A stretch of 64,000 nucleotides of DNA, taken from Polynucleobacter sp. VK25. GTDB taxonomy: Bacteria > Pseudomonadota > Gammaproteobacteria > Burkholderiales > Burkholderiaceae. The stretch is taken from contig NZ_CP061288.1 in assembly GCF_018687355.1 (NCBI RefSeq), forward strand, positions 124,001 through 188,000, given 5' to 3'. Below the pieces are notes generated by a model that did no database searches, was not told the origin of the DNA, and saw only the letters and a program-made list of their open reading frames with translations. Below are positions 57,384 to 64,000 of this stretch, piece by piece (positions within the stretch are counted from its first letter, which is position 1; each line of letters opens with the position of its first letter). The position numbers and the translations under genes were made by a program.

Positions 57384-58319
57384 ATGTCTAAGACTTCTGA
57401 GCTCACGTTTGCACCAGAGCAGGATCAGCCAGTACGCTACATGGAGCGCACTCGAAGCTATTACCTAGGCTTAGGCTATGAGAATCCTTATGTATGGGCA
57501 CACTACATTGATGTCCCATTTAGCCGATTGAAGAAGCCTCTGGCTCAGTCTGTGTTGGGATTGGTCACTACTGCTGTTCCCTATGATCCTGACAAGGGGC
57601 TTCAAGGCCAGGGCGCTCCATACAATGCTGCAGCCAAGTTTTATCAGCCTTATCGACTATCTATCGATAGCAGCATTGATTTACGAATTGCGCATGTGGG
57701 AATCGATCGCAAGAACGCCAATATGGAAGACACTTCTTGTTGGTTTCCATTGGGTGCTGCTAAACGAGGGGTTGCAGCGGGAAGAGTGGGTGCGCTTTCA
57801 GACCATTTTTATGGACTTCCTACCAATCGAAGTCAGCGACACACCTTAGAGGTAGATGCCCCTCGTATTTTAGAAATGCTCCAGGCGGATGGTGTAGATG
57901 TGGCCGTATTAATTCCGAATTGTCCGATTTGCCATCAGAGTCAAAGTTTGCTTGCGCGTTATTTGGAATCAGCGGGAATTGCAACTGTGCTGATGGGCGC
58001 GGCTAAAGATATTGTTGAGTATTGCGGTGTGCCACGATTTTTATTTAGCGATTTTCCTTTAGGAAATGCAGCTGCAAAACCAAATGACATTGCTTCACAG
58101 GATCTTAATTTTGAGTTGGCTTTGCAGATCCTAGAGTCTGCTCCTACTGCTCGCACAACGGTTCAGTCACCGCTAATTTGGTCAACCGATCCAGCATGGA
58201 AATTGGATTACTCAAATCTTGAGAGCTTATCTGCGCAAGAAATCACACGCTTGCGTGAAGAGGCGGAACAAGCTCGGATTACTGCGCGTGAGCTTAGGGT
58301 TAACAACCTAGGATCTTAG
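57384..58319 (+). CDS. Glycine/sarcosine/betaine reductase selenoprotein B (GrdB)-like protein
   Basis: A 311-residue soluble protein that I place tentatively in the GrdB-related family. Support: the N-terminal VPFSRLKKPLAQSVLGLVTTAVPYD, the DLRIAHVGIDRKNANMED segment, GALSDHFYGLPTN and VDVAVLIPNCPICHQS. In clostridial GrdB a UGA-encoded selenocysteine is catalytic; here the region has Cys-Pro-Ile-Cys and no in-frame UGA. Aerobic relatives lack the rest of the glycine-reductase complex and have no known function. ATG 57384 follows an AGGGATG stretch. Its 3' end overlaps ispB by 4 bp. Confidence 0.6.
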   Translation: MSKTSELTFAPEQDQPVRYMERTRSYYLGLGYENPYVWAHYIDVPFSRLKKPLAQSVLGLVTTAVPYDPDKGLQGQGAPYNAAAKFYQPYRLSIDSSIDLRIAHVGIDRKNANMEDTSCWFPLGAAKRGVAAGRVGALSDHFYGLPTNRSQRHTLEVDAPRILEMLQADGVDVAVLIPNCPICHQSQSLLARYLESAGIATVLMGAAKDIVEYCGVPRFLFSDFPLGNAAAKPNDIASQDLNFELALQILESAPTARTTVQSPLIWSTDPAWKLDYSNLESLSAQEITRLREEAEQARITARELRVNNLGS

Positions 58320-59320
58320 GTCTGTCTCGTCAGAGAGTAAGCGCACAGTGCTTCCAGCGCTTTACTGGCCTCATTTGCGGGGAAGTCTTTCAGGCAGGCT
58401 AATGCTAAGTCAGCCTCACGTTTGGCTGCCGCTTGTGTGTAATCGAGCGCGCCAGAGTTTTGTACTGCAGCCAGAATTTGTACAAAGACATCCTCTGGTA
58501 AATCTTGGTTTTGCTCAATTGCCGCGCGTACTAAAAGACGCTCTTCACTGCTGCCGTTTTCTAATAAGTAGATCAGTGGCAGGGTAGGCTTTCCTTCGCG
58601 CAAATCATCACCAGCGTTTTTCCCCATCTGCGCTGCATTGGCGGTGTAATCCAGCAAGTCATCCATCAGTTGAAAAGCAGTACCAATGTGACGCCCAAAT
58701 GCAGCGGCTTGTTCGCGTTGCGCATTTGTGGCATTAGCCAGAATGGCACCGAGTTCTGTTGAGGCTTCAAAGAGCTTGGCAGTTTTATAACGAATCACCT
58801 GAAGATAGCTAGCCTCATCTACTTCTGGGTCATTCATATTCAGAAGTTGCAATACTTCGCCTTCAGCAATCGTATTGGTTGCATCTGACAAAATTTGCAT
58901 CACCCGAAGATCATTCGGCCCTACCATCATCTGGAAGGCTCGGGAATACAAAAAGTCACCCACTAGTACGCTGGCAGCATTGCCAAAGGCAGCATTAGCA
59001 GTTTCGCGCCCCCTTCTGAGGGTGGATTCATCAACGACGTCATCGTGCAAGAGGGTAGCGGTGTGGATGAATTCAACTACAGCAGACATTTCCAAGGTGT
59101 GGAGGGTTTCCTGGCCATTGGCTAAGGCTTTAGCCACCAGCATCAATAAAGCGGGCCGGACCCGTTTTCCGCCGGCTTGGATGATATAGGTCGAAATTTG
59201 GTCAATTAAGGCCACTTTTGAGGCCAAGCGCTGGCGAATGACCTCGTCTAAGGCCTTGAAATCTAAGGCAATTGGGGCCAGGATTTGGCTTAAGTCATTG
59301 ATTTTGACAGTGCTGGGCAT
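58316..59320 (-). CDS. ispB: Octaprenyl-diphosphate synthase-type polyprenyl synthetase
   Basis: Builds the long isoprenoid side chain of ubiquinone by successive IPP additions. ATG 59320 (MPSTVKINDLSQILAPIALD) gives 334 residues; the longer frame to 59506 runs into rplU and is rejected. AGGKRVRPALLML, the first aspartate motif LLHDDVVDEST, and the second LMDDLLDYTANAAQMGKNAGDDLREGKPTLPLI are intact. Chain length is not certain from sequence. It is divergent from rplU, as is usual in proteobacteria. Confidence 0.95.
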   Translation of the reverse strand: MPSTVKINDLSQILAPIALDFKALDEVIRQRLASKVALIDQISTYIIQAGGKRVRPALLMLVAKALANGQETLHTLEMSAVVEFIHTATLLHDDVVDESTLRRGRETANAAFGNAASVLVGDFLYSRAFQMMVGPNDLRVMQILSDATNTIAEGEVLQLLNMNDPEVDEASYLQVIRYKTAKLFEASTELGAILANATNAQREQAAAFGRHIGTAFQLMDDLLDYTANAAQMGKNAGDDLREGKPTLPLIYLLENGSSEERLLVRAAIEQNQDLPEDVFVQILAAVQNSGALDYTQAAAKREADLALACLKDFPANEASKALEALCAYSLTRQT

Positions 59321-59332
59321 GCAAGATATAAT
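59304..59332 (+). promoter_or_regulatory. Perfect-consensus sigma70 promoter for rplU-rpmA
   Basis: TTGACA at 59304-59309, exactly 17 bases, TATAAT at 59327-59332: a full consensus match. The -35 lies inside the first codons of divergent ispB. Transcription would start near 59339, leaving a leader of about 57 bases before the rplU ATG. Confidence 0.9.
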
Positions 59333-59395
59333 AATGGGCTTAGCTGGTCCAGGGTGGATTAGCTTAAATGTAGATATTAATTGAGGTTTCAAACC

Positions 59396-59707
59396 ATGTA
59401 CGCGGTCATAAAAACCGGTGGCAAACAGTATAAAGTTGCTGCAGGCGAAAAATTGAAAATAGAACAGATACCAGCGGAAATCGGCAGCGAAATCACTCTT
59501 GACCAAGTCCTCGCCGTTGGCGAAGGCGCTTCACTGAAATTAGGTGATCCATTGGTTAATGGTGCAGCTGTGATGGCCACTGTCGTCTCCCAGGGACGTC
59601 ACGATAAAGTGACAATCTTTAAGATGCGCCGTCGCAAGCATTATCAAAAGCACCAAGGCCATCGTCAGAATTTCACTGAAATTTTGATCAACACGATTAA
59701 AGCCTAA
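59396..59707 (+). CDS. rplU: 50S ribosomal protein L21
   Basis: Ribosomal protein of 103 residues: [20 protein letters not shown], then [15 protein letters not shown] and [21 protein letters not shown], the basic rRNA-binding end. ATG 59396 is the family start, and the upstream frame is ignored. GAGG lies about 11 bases upstream. It is first in the rplU-rpmA unit under the consensus promoter. Confidence 0.98.
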   Translation: MYAVIKTGGKQYKVAAGEKLKIEQIPAEIGSEITLDQVLAVGEGASLKLGDPLVNGAAVMATVVSQGRHDKVTIFKMRRRKHYQKHQGHRQNFTEILINTIKA

Positions 59708-59726
59708 TTCAGGGTAGGAGAAAGAT

Positions 59727-59987
59727 ATGGCACAGAAAAAAGGCGGCGGCTCAACACGAAATGGCCGCGACTCAGAATCGAAACGCTTAGGCGTTAAGGT
59801 ATTTGGCGGCGAGCACATTAATGCTGGCAGCATCATCATTCGTCAACGTGGCACACGCGTTCATCCAGGTGCTAACGTTGGTATTGGTAAGGATCACACT
59901 TTGTTTGCCTTAATTGACGGACAAGTGGAATTCGGCGTTAAGGGTGCTTTGAAGAAGGCCCAAGTTTCAGTCTTGCCTCGTTCATAA
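59727..59987 (+). CDS. rpmA: 50S ribosomal protein L27
   Basis: Ribosomal protein of 86 residues near the peptidyl-transferase centre. The N-terminal [20 protein letters not shown] and [22 protein letters not shown] are standard. TAGGAG precedes the ATG. Like other Gram-negative L27 proteins, it has no cleavable N-terminal extension. Confidence 0.98.
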   Translation: MAQKKGGGSTRNGRDSESKRLGVKVFGGEHINAGSIIIRQRGTRVHPGANVGIGKDHTLFALIDGQVEFGVKGALKKAQVSVLPRS

Positions 59988-60044
59988 GGCGCCTGACTGA
60001 GACACGTTTGATTCAGATTTATTCCGAATTTAACTCTTAGGAAC

Positions 60045-60070
60045 AGGCCTCGCTAAGCGAGGCCTTTTTT
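60045..60070 (+). terminator. Intrinsic terminator between rpmA and obgE
   Basis: AGGCCTCGC-TAA-GCGAGGCCT followed by TTTTTT (the last T of the right arm included): a 9-bp GC-rich stem. It ends 4 bases before the obgE ATG. The right arm holds GAGG, the only Shine-Dalgarno-like bases near the obgE start. Confidence 0.92.
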
Positions 60071-60074
60071 ATTC

Positions 60075-61163
60075 ATGAAATTTATAGACGAAGCACGTAT
60101 CGAAGTAATTGCCGGGCAAGGTGGTGCCGGAAGTGCCTCCATGCGCCGCGAAAAGTTCATTGAATTTGGCGGTCCAGATGGTGGTGACGGCGGCAAAGGT
60201 GGAAGCGTTTGGGCGATAGCCGATCGCAACATCAACACCTTAATTGATTATCGTTACGCAAAGACACACACTGCAAAAAATGGTGAGCCCGGTCGTGGCG
60301 CCGATTGCTATGGTCGCGCTGGCGATGATATCGAGTTGCGTATGCCAGTTGGTACGATCATTGCTGACTATGAAACTGGCGAGCCAATTGCTGACTTAAC
60401 TACACATGGCGAACGACTTTGTTTAGCCCAAGGTGGTGTTGGTGGTTGGGGCAATATTCACTTTAAGAGCAGCACGAATAGAGCGCCACGTCAAAAGACG
60501 AATGGCAAAGAAGGCGAGCGTCGCAAGCTGAAACTGGAGTTGAAGGTTTTGGCAGACGTAGGCTTGTTGGGTATGCCAAATGCCGGTAAATCTACTTTGA
60601 TTACTGCTGTGTCGAATGCTCGTCCGAAGATTGCGGATTATCCATTTACTACCTTGCATCCAAATTTGGGTGTAGTGCGCGTGGGTGCTGAACGCAGCTT
60701 TGTCATTGCTGATATTCCTGGATTGATTGAAGGTGCAGCAGAAGGTGCTGGTCTAGGTCATCGATTCTTAAGGCACCTTCAGCGTACTGGCGTACTTTTA
60801 CATCTGGTGGATGTTGCGCCATTTGATGAGAATATTGATCCAGTGGCTGATGCAGTCGCGATTGTGAACGAGTTGCGTAAGTATGATGAAGCTTTAGTTG
60901 AGAAACCACGTTGGTTGGTGCTCAATAAAGTCGATATGATTCCTGAGGAAGATCGCAAGAAAGTTGTGGCTGACTTTGTGAAAAAGTTTAAGTGGAAAGG
61001 TCCCGTTTTTGAGATCTCTGCTTTGACGGGTTTAGGTTGCGATAAGCTTTGCTATTCCTTGCAAGATTATTTAGATTCTGTACGTAGAGACCGTGATGAT
61101 GCCGATGAGCGTGCTCAAGATCCACGTTATCAAGATCAATCAGAAGATAAAAAACCAGATTAA
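60075..61163 (+). CDS. obgE: GTPase ObgE/CgtA
   Basis: Essential GTPase acting in 50S ribosome maturation and stringent control. The 362-residue protein has the glycine-rich Obg fold ([22 protein letters not shown] to about 158), then G1 [10 protein letters not shown]3 [23 protein letters not shown]4 LNKVD and G5 SALTG, with an acidic tail. The start is certain from the family, yet no normal ribosome-binding site precedes it, because a terminator ends 4 bases upstream. A separate promoter may lie in 59988-60044, but I could not define one. Confidence 0.97.
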   Translation: MKFIDEARIEVIAGQGGAGSASMRREKFIEFGGPDGGDGGKGGSVWAIADRNINTLIDYRYAKTHTAKNGEPGRGADCYGRAGDDIELRMPVGTIIADYETGEPIADLTTHGERLCLAQGGVGGWGNIHFKSSTNRAPRQKTNGKEGERRKLKLELKVLADVGLLGMPNAGKSTLITAVSNARPKIADYPFTTLHPNLGVVRVGAERSFVIADIPGLIEGAAEGAGLGHRFLRHLQRTGVLLHLVDVAPFDENIDPVADAVAIVNELRKYDEALVEKPRWLVLNKVDMIPEEDRKKVVADFVKKFKWKGPVFEISALTGLGCDKLCYSLQDYLDSVRRDRDDADERAQDPRYQDQSEDKKPD

Positions 61164-61184
61164 ATATTTGACTTACTTTTTGCT

Positions 61185-61967
61185 ATGAACGCTAAAAAAA
61201 CTCAACGAATTGTTGTCAAAGTAGGCTCAAGCCTGGTCACCAATAATGGTGAGGGCTTGGATCATGCTGCGATTGCGATGTGGGCTGAGCAAATGGCAGG
61301 CCTATTGAAGGCTGGTCACGAAGTGTTGATGGTGAGTTCGGGTGCGATTGCTGAGGGTATGCAGCGTTTGGGCTGGGCAAAACGCCCACAAGAAATTCAT
61401 CAATTGCAAGCTGCTGCTGCAGTGGGTCAAATGGGTCTAGTGCAGGTTTATGAAAGTTGTTTTGCACGCTTTAATTTGCGTAGTGCACAGATCTTGCTAA
61501 CAAATGCAGACTTAGCGGATGCGGGGCGCAATGCCAATGCAAGAGCTACTTTGGATACTTTGTTGAAGTTGGGTGTAGTCCCTATCATCAATGAGAATGA
61601 CACCGTAGTCACTGATGAAATTAAGTTTGGCGACAACGATAGTCTTGCTGCTTTGGTGACGAATTTAATTCATGCTGATTTATTGGTTATTTTGACTGAT
61701 CAGGGCGGGCTCTTTACTGCCGATCCACGTCAAAACCCTAATGCCACGTTGCTCTCCGAGGCGGTTGCTGGCGATCCAGTGCTAGAAAAAATGGCTGGTG
61801 GGGCGGCTAGTGAGCTCAGTAAAGGCGGCATGCTGACGAAAGTATTGGCAGCCAAAATTGCTGTAAAAACTGGCGCAGTCACAGTTATTGCCTCTGGGCG
61901 CGAACCCAATGTTCTTACCCGTCTTATGGCAGGTGAGCAGATTGGCACTCGCTTAAGCGCCAAGTAA
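61185..61967 (+). CDS. proB: Glutamate 5-kinase without PUA domain
   Basis: Phosphorylates glutamate, the first step of proline synthesis. The 260 residues form only the amino-acid-kinase domain: [82 protein letters not shown] and [18 protein letters not shown]. coli ProB has 367 residues with a C-terminal PUA domain. Here the stop follows GTRLSAK, and 18 bp later the next gene ends on the other strand, so the PUA part is absent, not displaced. The catalytic domain looks intact. Confidence 0.94.
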   Translation: MNAKKTQRIVVKVGSSLVTNNGEGLDHAAIAMWAEQMAGLLKAGHEVLMVSSGAIAEGMQRLGWAKRPQEIHQLQAAAAVGQMGLVQVYESCFARFNLRSAQILLTNADLADAGRNANARATLDTLLKLGVVPIINENDTVVTDEIKFGDNDSLAALVTNLIHADLLVILTDQGGLFTADPRQNPNATLLSEAVAGDPVLEKMAGGAASELSKGGMLTKVLAAKIAVKTGAVTVIASGREPNVLTRLMAGEQIGTRLSAK

Positions 61968-61985
61968 GAACCCTTCAATTCTGTT

Positions 61986-62549
61986 TTACTGAACCCCGTA
62001 CGAATTGGTTGGCTTTGTGCTGCCAGTAAAGTCTTTTGCATTGAGCGATTGCAGAATATTCTTAATATTCTTTTCTTGGGAGTCGAAGTTACAAAACGCG
62101 CCTTGGGCCAAAGCTGCTTGATATCGATTGGGCACATTGCTTTGAATCGCACGCCAGCTAGATAGAGGATTTTCTCGCCAAGTATTGTTCTCTAGGGTGC
62201 CGTAAAGGCGCCACTGAAATGAGTCGCAGCGTACCCCTTCATATTGGCTTTGTACATTACCGTTTGGACTTGTCAGTACAACAATGTAGCGTGTGACACC
62301 ATCTGCACCAATCAGGATGGAATCTGTATCAACCGCAAATTTGAAAATAGTGTGTTGAGATACATAAAAAGGCACAAGGGTTTTTGGGTTGGGCGGATTT
62401 AAGGGCATAGTAGTCGTACCCTCCTTAAATACCATTGGTGCGAATGGGTCTAGACCACTTTGCAGAGGGTCTCCAGCGCAGCCAATAACAAAGCTCACAA
62501 TGGTGATGCAGCTTATATAGAGGCTATATTTTCGCAAAGCATTATTCAT
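61986..62549 (-). CDS. CNP1-like lipoprotein
   Basis: A 187-residue predicted lipoprotein of the CNP1-like family, named after a neisserial protein of unknown role. ATG 62549 opens a signal sequence with a lipobox ending IGC (VIGCAGD). The mature part contains [48 protein letters not shown] and a C-terminal [15 protein letters not shown], the usual hallmarks. It overlaps rppH by 8 bp, an arrangement shared by other Burkholderiales. Confidence 0.8.
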   Translation of the reverse strand: MNNALRKYSLYISCITIVSFVIGCAGDPLQSGLDPFAPMVFKEGTTTMPLNPPNPKTLVPFYVSQHTIFKFAVDTDSILIGADGVTRYIVVLTSPNGNVQSQYEGVRCDSFQWRLYGTLENNTWRENPLSSWRAIQSNVPNRYQAALAQGAFCNFDSQEKNIKNILQSLNAKDFTGSTKPTNSYGVQ

Positions 62550-63144
62550 GTTCTTTATCCGATTTTTCAGATGATTTGTTTTGATCTTCATGGTCAGCAT
62601 AAAAAGACTGGATCATATCTAGCGGTGTTCCCCAGGCCAGTTGTTGCATGCGCATACCTCGGGAAAGATAGCGAGCCAATTCGGACAAAGCCAATTGATA
62701 CACTTCCCGTTTGAAGCCAATAACAGCATCTAATTGAATCCAAAAGGGCACCCAACGCCAAGCATCAAACTCGGGGTGCTCGGAGGCGCGAAGTTGAATA
62801 TCGCTATCTAAGCCTACTAGGCGCAATAAAAACCAAATCTGTTTTTGTCCTCGATAGGCTGCTCGATGGACGCGTGTGGAGTTTTGACGGCGTAGGTATT
62901 CCTCAGGGACGTCATAACGAAGCCAATCCCTGGTGCGTCCAATAATTTGGACATGCTCCGGCAGTAAGCCAACCTCCTCTTGCAATTCGCGGTACATCGC
63001 CTGTTCAGGGCTTTCACCATGCTGAATCCCACCCTGTGGGAACTGCCACGAATGCTGCCCAACGCGTTTTCCCCAGAAAACCTCGTTACGGCTGTTGAGG
63101 AGGACAATGCCGACATTCGGGCGATACCCTTCACGGTCAAGCAT
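62542..63144 (-). CDS. rppH: RNA pyrophosphohydrolase
   Basis: Removes pyrophosphate from 5' triphosphate RNA ends and so starts mRNA decay. The 200 residues open with [17 protein letters not shown], then [18 protein letters not shown] and the Nudix box [17 protein letters not shown] then [17 protein letters not shown] is also typical. A C-terminal tail of about 40 residues is longer than in E. coli (176). It is divergent from proS, with 48 bp between the start codons. Confidence 0.95.
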   Translation of the reverse strand: MLDREGYRPNVGIVLLNSRNEVFWGKRVGQHSWQFPQGGIQHGESPEQAMYRELQEEVGLLPEHVQIIGRTRDWLRYDVPEEYLRRQNSTRVHRAAYRGQKQIWFLLRLVGLDSDIQLRASEHPEFDAWRWVPFWIQLDAVIGFKREVYQLALSELARYLSRGMRMQQLAWGTPLDMIQSFYADHEDQNKSSEKSDKEHE

Positions 63145-63192
63145 GATCGTGCCTCAAATCCTTTAAAATCAACGATTTGATTATATCCATAC

Positions 63193-64000
63193 ATGAAAGC
63201 CTCACAATCATTTCTCGCCACACTAAAAGAAGCCCCCTCCGACGCTGAGGTGGTTTCGCACAAACTCATGGTGCGTGCAGGTTTAATTCGTAAGCTCAGC
63301 GCAGGCATATACAACTATTTGCCGTTGGGTTTGAAGGTCATTCGCAAAGTGGAAAACATCATTCGCGAAGAAATGAATCGTGCTGGCGCAATTGAATTGC
63401 TCATGCCAATGATTCAGCCTGCTGAATTATGGCAAGAGACTGGCCGTTGGGAAAAGATGGGGCCTGAGTTGCTGCGTATCAAAGATCGTCATGATCGTGA
63501 TTTCTTGATTCAGCCAACCTCCGAAGAAGTCATTACTGATTTAGCGCGCAATGAGATTAAGAGTTACAAGCAATTGCCTGTGAACTTCTATCAAATTCAA
63601 ACCAAGTTCCGCGACGAGCGTCGCCCTCGTTTTGGCATCATGCGTGGTCGTGAGTTCAGCATGAAAGATGCTTACTCATTTGATCGTGATGTTGAAGGTC
63701 TCAAGAAGTCTTATCAGGTGATGTTTGATGCGTACACTCGGATCTTTAAACGTATGGGTTTAGAGTTCCGTGCAGTGACTGCTGACAATGGCGCCATTGG
63801 CGGCTCTGGTAGCCAAGAGTTCCACGTGATTGCCGATACTGGTGAAGATGCCATTGTCTATTGCCCGAGCTCTGATTACGCTGCGAACTTAGAGGCAGCA
63901 GAGTCATTGGCTTTAATTGCTAGTCGTGCTGCAGCGTCTGCGGCAATGACGAAAGTACCAACGCCCGATAAAACCAACTGCGCTGATGTAGCGAAGTTCT
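63193..64000 (+). CDS. proS: Prolyl-tRNA synthetase (3' end outside window)
   Basis: Charges tRNA(Pro). ATG 63193 starts [20 protein letters not shown]; class II motif 1 ([21 protein letters not shown] region, [18 protein letters not shown]), motif 2 ([32 protein letters not shown]) and the beginning of the editing insertion (from about residue 220, [16 protein letters not shown]) are present. This is the long bacterial type. The frame is open to the window end, giving about 269 codons. Confidence 0.97.
   Translation, partial: MKASQSFLATLKEAPSDAEVVSHKLMVRAGLIRKLSAGIYNYLPLGLKVIRKVENIIREEMNRAGAIELLMPMIQPAELWQETGRWEKMGPELLRIKDRHDRDFLIQPTSEEVITDLARNEIKSYKQLPVNFYQIQTKFRDERRPRFGIMRGREFSMKDAYSFDRDVEGLKKSYQVMFDAYTRIFKRMGLEFRAVTADNGAIGGSGSQEFHVIADTGEDAIVYCPSSDYAANLEAAESLALIASRAAASAAMTKVPTPDKTNCADVAKF

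Noticed and set aside
62817..63314. 165-codon minus-strand frame spanning the rppH-proS gap
   Set aside because: It overlaps the certain 5' ends of rppH and proS and resembles no family.

Overview
This 64 kb window looks like a core chromosomal segment of a small-genome betaproteobacterium, most probably Polynucleobacter or a close relative in Burkholderiaceae. The reasons are the moderate GC content, genes packed with 4 to 10 bp overlaps, and Burkholderiales-type neighbourhoods: apaG-rpe-trpEGDC, a full dcw cluster followed by peroxiredoxin-lpxC-dciA-secA, argJ-ATPase-mutT-zapD-coaE-pilD-pilC-pilB, and ispB facing rplU-rpmA-obgE-proB-CNP1-rppH-proS. The genus assignment rests on gene order and protein resemblance, not on a database search. 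I saw no insertion sequence, prophage, CRISPR array, rRNA or tRNA.

Layout. 1-5.9 kb: hemA (cut by the window edge), a YeaQ-like membrane protein, ung, an M61 peptidase, dsbC and a ubiquinone-type FAD hydroxylase. 5.9-8.1 kb: ychF with a strong terminator, then a small winged-helix regulator divergent from a stand-alone MASE1-like membrane protein with palindromes between them. 8.1-12.8 kb: a leftward rpe-trpE-trpG-trpD-trpC operon. 12.8-16.5 kb: apaG, a possible tiny membrane-protein gene, mltA, an enoyl-CoA hydratase and an M20 amidohydrolase. 16.5-21.6 kb: bioA-bioF-bioD leftward, divergent from bioB, then coq7. 21.6-39.4 kb: mraZ-rsmH-ftsL-ftsI-murE-murF-mraY-murD-ftsW-murG-murC-ddlB-ftsQ-ftsA-ftsZ, all rightward. 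39.5-46.9 kb: peroxiredoxin, lpxC, dciA (opposed), secA, argJ, a DUF815-type ATPase and a MutT-type Nudix hydrolase. 46.9-52.2 kb, leftward: zapD, coaE, a compact prepilin peptidase/PilC/PilB set and a CNNM/CBS membrane protein. 52.3-58.3 kb: an alkyltransferase, a squalene-synthase-like enzyme, a sodium:solute symporter, a ketopantoate-reductase-like protein, a FAH-family hydrolase and a GrdB-like protein. 58.3-64 kb: ispB, rplU-rpmA, obgE, proB (short form), a CNP1-like lipoprotein, rppH and the start of proS.

How it fits together. Most genes serve growth: peptidoglycan precursor synthesis and divisome assembly (dcw, zapD, mltA), lipid A (lpxC), protein export (secA), isoprenoid/quinone synthesis (ispB, coq7, FAD hydroxylase), and tryptophan, biotin, arginine, proline, haem and CoA synthesis. 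Regulation visible in the DNA includes a three-repeat MraZ box over the mraZ promoter, a textbook sigma70 promoter for rplU, a terminator lying directly against the obgE start codon, and several short palindromes at divergent promoters.

I found no clear new multi-gene system. The best leads are the regulator/MASE1-like pair with its FNR-like palindrome, the reduced pilus-assembly set, the ProB without a PUA domain, the terminator in front of obgE, and the 37-residue membrane ORF whose start codon overlaps that of mltA.
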